A DNA stretch of 64,000 nucleotides from Chrysaora quinquecirrha (lineage: Eukaryota; Cnidaria; Scyphozoa; Semaeostomeae; Pelagiidae): positions 5,326,282-5,390,281 of the forward strand of contig JACTAT010000010.1 in assembly GCA_014526335.1 (NCBI GenBank), read 5' to 3'. Shown in pieces: positions 1-12,100 of this stretch. Both the position numbers and the translations under genes were made by a program. The notes under the pieces are model-generated. The model searched no databases and was not told the DNA's origin. It saw only the letters and a program-made list of their open reading frames with translations. Numbering within the stretch: position 1 is the first letter of the stretch; each line of letters starts with the position of its first letter.

Positions 1-58
1 GGTCTGGATTTTATGAGCGGAACATGAGACTCGTGTAATAGGTCTATTTTAGAGGTTC
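1..58. repeat. Terminus of a 'GAGACTCGTGTAATA' hairpin element (family D)
   Basis: The window opens with the end of a dispersed element, TTTTATGAGCGGAACATGAGACTCGTGTAATAGGTCTA. The same end occurs at 57107-57143 and, in related form, at 39200-39400. It lies in the EGF gene intron and is cut by the window edge. Confidence 0.55.
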
Positions 59-204
59 AGAAGAACTTGCCTTAGAGCCATAAGAACCGTAAAACATTGG
101 AACTCCTCTCTTTCCAATTCACATGCCAAGATGTCAGTTCTAAGCAAATTTTTCTGGAATATAAAGTAAAAAAAGTGAAAGGTTTAAAAAGATAGAAACT
201 TTAC

Positions 205-3072
205 CTTCACAATCGCGACCATGGTATGGAAAGACGCATTCACAAGCATAGCCATGCTCTGTATTGGAAGCGATGCATGTACCTCCGTTCTTGCAAGGGC
301 TTGGCAGACAGATACTCTCTACGATAAGAAACAAAACGGGAATTCAACTAACTCAACATAACAAGGAATTCTGAATTGTTTTGCAGGTTTGGAAGGCCTT
401 CTCAGGGTGCGTTCGTTGGGACTTTAATTTCTTCTGAGCCCTTGAAAAGTAGGCATCGGAGCATTCCGATGCCAGAAGACAAAAACAAACTGTTTTGAAA
501 AATAGGAGACTTTGGAAAAGCCGAATTCGAAAAACTTTCTCTGGGAAGTCTGCGAAATATTTCAGCTTTGGAGTCAGGAGAATTTGGAGCCTCCAAAGTC
601 TCCGATTTTCAATGAAGAGTTACCAAAAGAACGGGATTTCGATCTCTCGGAAGTTTGCAGAAAAAAGAAGACGCAGAAATGATCCCGAAAAAACGCACCC
701 CAAGACTTCGGTTCCATCAGACAGAGAATTCCAGTCGAACTGATCCTGCTTGTCCAACAATGTTTTTGGACGTGAACAAACGGTCAAACATTTGTTTTAA
801 GCAAATTTAAAATCTGAACAAACAATGATTGATCATTTGGTCAGGGCCTAAGTGCTTGATACTATTCTAAATTGCGAGAGATAGCGGAAATATCTATGGA
901 ATTTTTTCGTCTGAAATTGGGTATTGTAATATCCTGCAATAACATGAACAATCTGCGTTTGTATTAGTGACCTTTGTACCATAAAGTGTTCCTGTCTGTT
1001 GTATGTAAATGTTCCTGTAATTAATTCATATGTTAGTTCAGTTCCAATCCAAGATGTAGTCGGTCGATGTCTAGACTTGCTCCAAGTCTATTTCTTAATA
1101 TCCTTCTCCAAAGGTCCACCATTCCGTGGAAACAAAGGAGAGTGCCAGAGAAATAGACTTGTACCTTTCCAGCAGTCATGAATAATTAATGAGATAAACC
1201 TTTTGTGTTTTGACGTCACCGGACAAGATCCTGTCCGGTGGCGCTTCTCTCTGAAGTGAGAGAATCAGCCATTCAGCACCAAGAAATGACAAAGCTCTTT
1301 CCAGATTATAAAATCTCCAAGGGGGTTGCCTCCTGGAAGGCATTTCTTGACAAAAGATGCATTTGGCTGCCAATGCCAACGGCTCTGAATGAAATTCAAA
1401 GGGGTTTTTGTTCTTAATTCTCTCAATTCATACAACGGCCTTTTCCAAAAACTAGAGAAAAGTGGAATAGATCAAAATTTTCTAAAAACAGTTCAAAGCA
1501 TCTATAAAAATACTGAATGCGCAGTTAAATTAAACAACAAATGCACAAAATTCTTCAAATGTTCCAAAGGTGTTCGGCAAGGATGTCCATTAAGCCCTAC
1601 GTTGTTTAATTTGTATATCAATGACTTGGTTGATATCCTAGATAAAGACAATCCAACACCGCTTGACCTTGGTCACGAACCTATAACTTGTCTATTCTAT
1701 GCTGACGACTTAATCATCCTTTCAACTTCTCATGACGGGCTACAGAAATGCTTGAATAGCTTAGCTGACTATTGTAACTGCTGGAAACTTAAAGTCAATT
1801 CAGATAAATCCAAGTGTATGACATTCTATAAAAACAATACCAAATACAAACAAAATTTTTACATAAACAATTCCCCAATCGAAAATGTAACTGAGTTCAC
1901 CTATCTTGGTATCACCCTAAACGCAGCTTGTAATTTCAAGGAGACTTTAAACATACTCAGCGCTAAAGCCAATCGTGCTCTTTTGGCTCTAAATAGCAGA
2001 TTTAAAATTAAACATCTCCTGTTAAAATTGCTTTAAAACTCTTTGACTCAATGATCTCACCTATCCTCCTTTATGGCTCAGAAGTTTGGGGACCCTACCT
2101 CAACTTTAAACAAAGTGATTGGGATAAACAGGAAATCGAAAAGGTGCACACCCAATTCCTTAAAAGAATTCTTGGTGTTAACAGATCCACTACAAATGCT
2201 TTGGTCCGTGCTGAAATGGGACGATTCCTCTAAACGTGGCAATTGACTGTAGAGTTAATAATTTTGTCAAACATATTAAAGGCGATTGTGAACCAGATTC
2301 ACTTGTTTTTCAAGCACTTGAATATGAAAACTCTGTTAATTCTCGTAAAACAATAAACTCTTATATTAATGAAATAACTAACGATGTAAAAGAAAACGGC
2401 TTAGCCATAGACTCTCTAACGTCTCTCTCTAAAACTAACACGAAAAAGATACTAAAACATCAATATCACATATACTGGAAATCTTACATTGACAGCTGCT
2501 CAAAAGCTCTTTCCTATAAGACATACAAGACTCGAACCTACTTTGAGCCATATCTATACTTAATCCAAAATCGAAAATGTAGAAGATTCTTCTCAAAATT
2601 AAGACTTAGCGACCATTGCCTAGCAATTGAAAAGGGAGACACTTGAAACCCCCATTGAAAGAGATCAAAGATTCTGCAAATACTGTAGCAATGAAGTAGA
2701 AAATGAAACACACTTTTTGTTATCCTGTAAAAATTACAACTTTGAACGCAAGATTTTCCTTGAAAAGATTGAAAATCTATGTCCCCAATTTAAATCGATC
2801 CCAACAAATGAACAAAAATTCATATATCTAATGACATGCGAAAATGAAACTTTGATAAAAGATACAAGCGAATTCATTTCAACTATATATGATAAACGCT
2901 TACAAGCAAATTAAAAAAAAAAAAAAAAAAACTAGAACTTTTTAGAACCTTAATTTTTATTAACACTCAACTGTCATGTAACTTACGTATCTTTTTCTAA
3001 TTAACATTGTATTTTTTGTTATGTTGTAGTGTAGTTGTAGACCATGTATCACATGATATAGCGTCGAATTTG

Positions 3073-3105
<33 letters not shown>

Positions 3106-6100
3106 TGAAAAGATGCATTTAGTGTATTATTCTCAATTTCAAAGAAAAGTTTCGCCTTTTGTTTACTAATCTAAAATCAGTACCCCCAATCTTCTTATCA
3201 GCAAGCCACTGGAGCGGGAATCTCATTAATTATTCATGACTGCTGGAAAGGTACAAGTCTATTTCTCTGGCACTCTCCTTTGTTAACACGGAATGGTGGA
3301 CCTTTGGAGAAGGATATTAAGAAATAGACTTGGAGCAAGTCTAGTCGATGTCTCTCTCTCTCCCAATATCACAGGTATTTATTCCGCCTAAGTCAATTTT
3401 CACTGTTAGCGTCTGTAAGAGACGAAAAAAGCTTTTCACTATATCCAAAGATGTTTCTAATACTGTTCTATAATCTATATATGACCTAACTGACTTACGC
3501 TCACAATGGCCTCCAAGGAATCCAAATGGACACGAACATGAATATGTTCCAACTTCTTCGATGCACTGGCCGTTGTTATGGCACGGATTGGGATCACAGA
3601 AATCTTGTACTAGGAAAAAGAATTGAGAGTATCAATTGCAGAAGGGTTGCAGATCTGCAACTGAAAGACCTAGAGATGTTATATTTTTCACTTCATTATA
3701 AGAATAGGTATGCTTCTTTATAGCTATCAAGAATGATGGAATCGACTAGGGGATGAGTTTAGTTAACATGCAAGCAGATAAAAACAGAATCCCTTCTGCA
3801 TATCCTTTGAGTCGCAGCTCTTTAGTTGTTTCGGGAAAACAGCAGTATGTTAACCAGGAAACAAGCTCTCATCATCAGCTGGCGGTGGTATAAGGAACAT
3901 TTTGTGACAGTGAAAAGTGAACTTTTATTTGCAAAGATCATTTTCTTCAGCACAAACATTTTCACGTTATCTCTAGAAGACATGTTGGAGGAAAAGCACG
4001 CGTGCTAAAATCACAGCAAACAACAATGACGCGCCGTTGTTACTATTTCTAAGATACAACCTGTAATAAGATACATATATTTCTTAAGCATTGCTTTTTC
4101 GTATGAATTTCTGTTGATTCTCAAAGTGGGCGACCGACGCTGCATTGGTTCATCTAAGGCTTAAGTCGCTCTTCTCAATCACCGAACCTAATATACTTAA
4201 GATCCATGGTAGAGCGACTTTGAGCGGCAGCAAATTAAAAATCGCTCCTAATATGTTGAAATTTAATCATATAAAGGCCTGGACGTCGAAAGGACGAACA
4301 AACTTTAAGGAAATCTTGTCAAACCTTGACAAAGCTGACCGCTATAACCAAACGGACATTCGCAGATGAATTCGTGGTCTCCTTCAAAGCATTTTCCGCC
4401 ATGTTGGCACGGGTTTGGATGACAATGACCACCAACTAGAAAATTGAAAATTGATTAGAATTCATTTTAAGAATTGAAAAACCAATAAAAATTCTGGCAT
4501 TGTTACTTCTCTGCTTTTAAAAAATGTACCGTATGCGGCCATTTCTATTATTCCCCTGTTGTTACTGAGGACTTTCGAAAACAATTCTGGCAATAAAGTC
4601 CAGAAAATTAGTTCCATAATTCCCTTCAAAAAATCCTTTTTAAAAACAAAGGACAGAGCAGCTGCTATCTTTTGCGGAAGCCTGAATCTAGACTTATTAC
4701 ATTCGTCGGAAGCCATGGCCAAACGACTCGATTGTTCATTCGATCTTTCTCGACATTTGATTTCACAATCAAGCGCAAATCGATGATGGGTGGCAAAACG
4801 ATTCGATTTTTGGCTCTATTTTTCATTGAATCCTTTCGCTCAACGTTGGCTTTTCTCCGCAACTGCCCAGGAAAGTCAGTTGACTCACTCGACAAGGAGG
4901 CAAAGCGATTCGATTTTCACACGACTATTTGATCGAGATCAAACTTCACTCAACATCGCTCGATGCCATTCGACTCGCTCCGCAAGGTTGCTAAACGAGT
5001 CGATTTTTCACTCAATTTCTCGTCGAGCGAAAAATCGAGTGAAAAATTGAGACGTTCGGCCGGCTTCACAGTCTACGCTGCTTCAGCCCCCACCACCCCG
5101 CTCCACTCTTAGGAAACAGAAGTTAGGTTGCTGCTGTTGTTAGTAGATGTTCCCGAAAGAGTGGGAGAAATGTAGTAAGTCTAGCCTTTATTGATCAATC
5201 AATCATGCATGCAATAAAACATTTACCGTCGCAAGTCGTTCCTCTGAAGCCATCCACACAAGAGCAGACATAGCCTGTCTCAGTTACAGTGCAAACACCA
5301 TCATTCTTGCAAGGGTTTTGACTGCACGGGTTAGGCACTGCAGAGAAAAAAGAATTGAAAACCATCCACATCAAACATATCAGTATTAGGCGCTGACCAA
5401 GCGATCAACATTTTACCTTTAGGCCATGTCGCAACACAATGCTCGTCAAACATTTTGCTTGCATAATGCTAAACTCTTTTTAACTTCTTCAAAATTATCA
5501 CGCGACAAATTTTGCTTGCATGTCAAGCATGGCCAAACGATCAAGCGATATGTTTCACCGTTTGGCCACGTTTCAAACTCATTTGTCAACTCTTCCCAGA
5601 ACATTGCTTTTTTGTCAAACATGTTTGTGACGTGGCCAAACGATCAAACATTGCTTGATAAGCAAATTTCAAATGCATGGCAAAAATTGCTTGATCGTTT
5701 GGCCGCGGCCCTAGTCTGCTTGTAGCGCTACTTAAGTCACGACACAGGTGCATCATCGAAACGAACAGACACGAAGACTACACACCCGAACTCCCCATTT
5801 TAACACCCCACACAACTTTATATACAAGTTAGCAGATTATTTTCATAGCAGTGTATATATTACAGAATGCATAGAAGATCTATGTGACTTACGTTCACAG
5901 GAAGCACCATGAAATTTCTCAGTACAAATACAATGATATGACTGTCCGTTGTGTGTGCAAGTCCCGCCATTCAGGCATCTATTTGGAAAGCACTGATTTC
6001 GCACTAAGGTAAGATTAGATAACTTATTAGTACCTCAATAACTCTGCAAGAAAAAGCCCAGGGCTGCATTAACAAATTGATATCATTCAGCAGAAGGATG

Positions 6101-9100
6101 GGAACCGATAATCAAAGAAATGACGAGAATGCAACTGATTAACAGACATCGCAAATTAAACATGGCTTAGTTGCATAAGAGTTCTACCCTTTTAAATCAT
6201 AAACTGGCCGAATTTCCAAACACTCATCACAGTGTACTTAAACATTCAAAAAGTATACATAGACGCTTATAACACAAAAACATATACGACAGGGGGCTCA
6301 GGCGATTTGTAATGTTTATAATAAGACGAAACCCGGTAGTATGCGGCGTTTATTGTAGGAGGGCATCTGTTTGGAATCGGGCGTTAATTTGGGGTCGGGC
6401 GTTTATCAGAGGAAAACGGTTGGTATACGAGTTGATCTAGAGAAAAAATGTAATTTCTTCGGAAAATTGTGAATGCAGCATTAGCATCCCTTCATATCGG
6501 CATATGCACTTGTGTATGTATCACGATATGTTCGGGCTGTTTCAACTGCAAGTAAATACGACTCATAACTTACATTCACATAAATCACCATCCCATCCGC
6601 CAGAGCAATTGCAATGAGCAACGCCAACAGTCACTTCGAAACAAGCACCGTTCATGCATGGATTAGGATGACAAGGATCTCGCTCTACAAAACAAAAAGT
6701 CAATATCGTACAACCTTAGTACTCATAATTAATTAAGTAGTAGCCCATGACGTGGGGTCAAGAGGGGCAGGTAACTCCCTAGGGTTGAATCAAGGTCAAT
6801 TAAGGTGACGGTGAAATGATGTATTTAGCACCAGTCGCAAGGATCTCAGTAGTTGGTTATCTAGTCGAGACCTTGACCCTTGCTATGACGCTACCGTGGC
6901 TGGACTCGAACCTTGATACACTGACTTTCTGACACCGAAATAATTTGAATAGATTGGTAGGACCAGGACAGGTCTCGAACCTATGACCATTGGCTTTTGG
7001 TACTTTACGAACTGAACTACTTGGTCACAGCTCTCCGCGAGTCTTTCGTTGTATCACTCACTTAAATTGCGTAGAATGGAATTCAAATTAGGGACCCCGT
7101 TTACACGACAGAAATTGGATTGGCTCCGGTCCGATCTAGAGCCAGTTCTGGTTCTCTTGCAATGCGTTTACACGAGAATCGGTTCCGATCAAATCCAGAA
7201 ATATTTAACTGTCATAATTTTTTTTGAGTTGATGCATGTGTTTCAGCACTCCTAGCTACAAAAGTGCTTGAACATTCTTCCTTCCATCACAGCAGCATCT
7301 TGTGGGATGCTAAAGCAGAAAATTCGATTTCACTTCAAAACATGATGCGTTCTTGTAGGATTTATTAATTCACTTTTAGCCGCGTTTCGTATCCGTACCA
7401 GTTTTGATTCGACCCAGAGCATTTACACAGGATCTAAACAGAGCCAGAGACGAGCTGACTTTCCTCATGAACATATGCAGAACTGGCTCTAAACAGAGCC
7501 AGAAAAGGTACGGATCCAAGAGATCACGTGTAAACGGAAGGCGTTTTCGGGCCAAAACTGGCTTTGGATAGAAAAGGGTTTAAATTTAGAAAGCAGAAAT
7601 CATCAAGCAGAATAACCTACCACAGAAGTGCTTATCGATAACAGTACACAAAAAACCACCACAGTAGTGCGCGTAGTGCGTATATATTCGGTAGCGTGAA
7701 TACTATCTTCAAAGAAAGACAGTGTGAAATAGAGGACAAATATTTTCTGCTCTGCTAGTAAACACTTACAATGGCAGTTGGTTCCTTTGAAACCATAAGT
7801 ACAAATGCATTTGTAATCGGCGCCAACTTGAACGCAAACTCCGCCATTTTCGCATGGGTTTTTCTTGCAAAGATCAGGAACTGTAATGAAAGATATTTGA
7901 AAAGTCATTCGAATACAGCACGAAGAACAGAGTTGTTGTCAAAAAATACCAAGCACACGAAATATACTGGAAAACACGCAGCAACGCAGTAAAAATAACA
8001 AACAATAGCGAAAAAGGACAAAAACATCTTTGGTCATACTTAAAAAGGTTGTTTTGTTAGCGTTATTTGGCTATTGAATTGAATTGCTGGTTTTGGCGTT
8101 CAGCAATTCAATTCAATAGCTAAATTATAAACGACTTGTGTCTAGCTGTATCCTGCAAGCTGATAGGTATTTGAAACACAGCACCAATTCAGCTTCACTT
8201 TTCTGGCTTCTTGTACAGAAACAGAGATTTCACTAAGTACATAAACACTTTCATAAGATTAAAACCCTGACCAAACCATCAAACATTGTTGGTAAAACAT
8301 TCGCGATTTACTTTACAGGCAATGTTCGACCGTTTAGCCACGTCACAAAACATTGCTCGACAAGGAGAATTTGCCCATTTCAGAAAATCTCCAAACATTT
8401 TATCTTTATATCAAGCAAAAAATATTGGGCGAGAAATGTTTTGCGATGTGGGCAAAAGGTCAAGCGTTTTGCTGAACAAATGTTTGCAAATGGGCCCCAA
8501 ATGTTTGGTGAACAAATGTTTGATCGCTTGGCCAGAGCTTAAGATCACTGTTATTAGGTTATAGGTTCATAAAGGTTAAGATACCTACTCGAGCAATCAA
8601 CTCCGTGAAAGCCATCAAGACATTGACAATTATATCCTTTGTCAGTTGCAAAACAAGATGCGCCATTCTTACAGGCCGTTGCAGGGCATGTAGTTTGCTT
8701 TGTACTTTGTCTTATTATCGTTGCTAAAAAATTAAATACAAGTGTGAAAAGTTAAGAATGAGATCTCAGTCAGTATTAGAAGGGGATTTCTCTAACTGGC
8801 TTCAAGAAGGCTCAAACACTTCCTTCCGAAGCAATAGTACCTCCAACACAACCCCGTGGAAGAACAGCACTACTTTCATAGGCTTTTTAAGAAATTAGAA
8901 AACTTATCATTTGTTTTGAAACTCATAGACAAATGTATTAGCTGGTACTTGATTAGTTTAGAATGTATTTATTTTGTATTTATGTATAAGCTATTTGATT
9001 AATTTAAGGGTACTGTGTTTAAAGATTGATAAAAAGGATAACAAAAATTCAGCCCCTTGAGTCACATGAAGGTCTGTATACTTTTTAAATCTCAGTAAAA

Positions 9101-12100
9101 AGCACGACGGCGACTGCGCGAAAGACCCTCGTGTAGCATAAGGTTTAAAGAAAGATGCATTCTCGATATTAAGGCCAGAAAATTTTATCTTTTTCATCCT
9201 TACTTTCTTATTATCCTTTCTTACCATCAAAAATGTAACAATATCTTCTGCTTAATCATTAGCCAATAGAAGGAGGTCTTAAACAATGTAGTGAACAATA
9301 AGTAATTGTCTTACTTGTATTACAACTGCAATCAGCACAAGAGAAACCTTCTTTACAAATGCATTCAAATGTTGTTCCGAATTCTTTGCAGACTCCACCA
9401 TTTTTGCATGGATTGCTCTTACAAACGTCCAGCCTTTCTAGACGGATCAAGTAACAGAGAATAATTAACTTAGAGCAATTAAAAGGCAGCGATCGACGAT
9501 TGTATGGAAAAGATGGCTGAAGCATTTTCAAACGATAAATGCTGGAAAATTCGACGAAAAAAGATCGCGAAACATTGCTCGTTAAATCTTTTTTGCTAGC
9601 GTCAAAAAATGCAAGAAAAGGATAAGAAATAATGATTATTTTTGCTTATAAAGCAACGATTTTTGTGGCCAAACGTTCAAACGGCCCCTGATGAGCAAAT
9701 TTCAAATGTTTGACAAACAATGCTTGATCATTTGGTCAGATTAAGTGTGAAATTGATAAATTCTAAAATTTACGATACTGTTGTGGTGGGGAATTTTTAT
9801 CTACTGCATGTAAGCGCTGAAATACAACGAAATAGCACTTGTTAGGAATAGCATGGTCTATATAAGCTATTAAAGGCCCATTTCCACTTCTTCGCATTCG
9901 CTGTTCGCTGTTCGCTAGCCATCAAAACAAGGGGAACGCGAAGCGATTTTGATGTCCGCTGCACTTCAAGCTAAAGCTTTCGCGAAAGCTTTACTTTGTT
10001 TATCGCCTAAAATTGATTACGAAGGCTGTATTATGTTCGCAAGCCAGCGGCGAACTGCAAATTCGCGAGCGAACAGCGAATGCGAACGAAGTGGAAATGG
10101 GCCTTCAGGCCGTCGTAAACCAAAGATTGATGGACTTACCAGCACACGTCTGTCCCTCATATCCTTCAACACACTGACAGCTGAATCCATTGTCAAGTTC
10201 TAAGCATGTACCCCCGCTTAAACAAGGATTTGAGAAGCATGAAGTAGGCACTGTACAAAAGAAAATGAAAATGGATCAGGGAGGATGCTACGTTCAAAAT
10301 GTATAATAACAGCAAAAACCAGTTACAAACTTACACGAGTAGCTTTTAGGTTTATTTTTCAAACAAAAAATCTTCCGCATTCCAGAGTATTTGAGGTTTT
10401 AGAGTGCTTTTGTGATACTTTCTGCGTGATATTTTGATCTTCGAATGGTTTGTGTAAAGAAAAATAAAACATTCGCTGAATAATGCTTTCGTAGTTGAAC
10501 ATGTTTGACCGACCGGATAATCGAAGTCCGGATAAACGAGGGGTCGGATGATCGAATAAGTACTGTATTTCAGAATTGCGATAAACAGCGGAAAAATCAT
10601 GGAGCATACTTAAAAATGGTTTCGCCTTACAGTCCTCAGAGAAGAAACATCAGAAACAGATCGAAATAAATGTCTAAATCCAGGCTTATGTCAATATTGC
10701 GAAAAGACATAATTAATTGTCAACTGCTCCGAGATGCGAAAATCCTGCACACCTACACACCTGGTTTGGAGGAAGGTTTTGGCTAAAAAATGAGGAAGGT
10801 TTTGTAGTCAAACGACTTTTTATATATTTGCATATATTGCGGACAATAAATCACGAACAACCTTGAATTATTGAAAATCATTCAAACTGCATGCAGTTAG
10901 TTTAGGCTGCATTTCAAAATAAATCAAAGTAGAAAAATCAGGCTTTCTTGATCATTATAATAATGGAAAGAAAATCTATCCTCTCAACTCTTTGTAGGTT
11001 TCTACAATGCTGTGATATCCTTCAGCTTGGAAAGTTGGAATCAATTTATGAATCACCCTCTTAAGACTGTAGCCTCCCTGATATTAAAGCCTGATTGCCA
11101 CCTTTGTAACACTTAGCTAAAACATACCAGCGATCTGGGAAGGTCCCTATGTACATGTTTTTGTCTCGTGCGTGCAGGAGTCTGTCTGGCTGTTTTTCGG
11201 CAATTTCATATCATGTTAAAGTGACGAAGGTTGGTTACAAAAATTTCAGGCTTGGAGGAAGGTCAATGACTTTTTGCAACTCAGCGAACTGCTAATTGGC
11301 GATTTTTTGGAACTAATTTATCGCAACTGACCTGATACTGTAAGCGCTTTGCAACTATTTGACAACTAGTTCCATTTTGATGGCAACATTCGTTGACAAC
11401 TGATTGCCGTCAGTTGCAGTCGACCCGAGCGCTCTTGCGAAAGCGATCAACTATATCATATAAGTTCTAACATAAGCCATGTTTAAGGCAGAAATTATAC
11501 CTAGATGCAGATCTAAATGTACCAATTCCGAAAAATATCTGTGAAGTATGCCACACAATTTTCCCGCTGTTTATCGCAATTCTGAAGATCAATAGCTACA
11601 ATTCAGAAATAGTTTAAACTATTTTGGGTTTGTAGAGCATCACAGCAAATGATTTTTCTGAAATATTGTTGAACAAGCACAATAAAGGGAATAACAGGCA
11701 AACAGTATAGTTATTAGTGGCACCCTTATTCTTAAAGTAAGGGTTCAGCATAGACTGATTACCTGAGCCCCAGTTATTGCTCATGAGACCGAGGTTAGCA
11801 CTAAAAGGAAATCGCTCAAACAGCTTGAGCATCCATCAATTCAATTCAATAGCGAAACTATGACTCAGGTACTCAGTCTAGGCTCAGCATTTAAGTCCGA
11901 TTTCGGATGCTTACCGGAGCAGCTCGGACCTTTAAAATCGCCAGGACACGAGCAGAAGAATCCATGATCATGGAGAGTACACGTGCCATCATTTTTGCAA
12001 GGATTCGGTAGACATGAAACAGCCGGTACTGAAACAGTAGAAAAAACAAATGAACGACTTGGAAACAGCGTCAGTAGCTAGAGCTAAAGCGGAGCACCGC

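Noticed and set aside
4462..5050. Several overlapping 75-86-codon frames on both strands
   Set aside because: They are frames through a hairpin-rich repeat (CGATTCGATTTTTCA), with mutual overlap and no motif.
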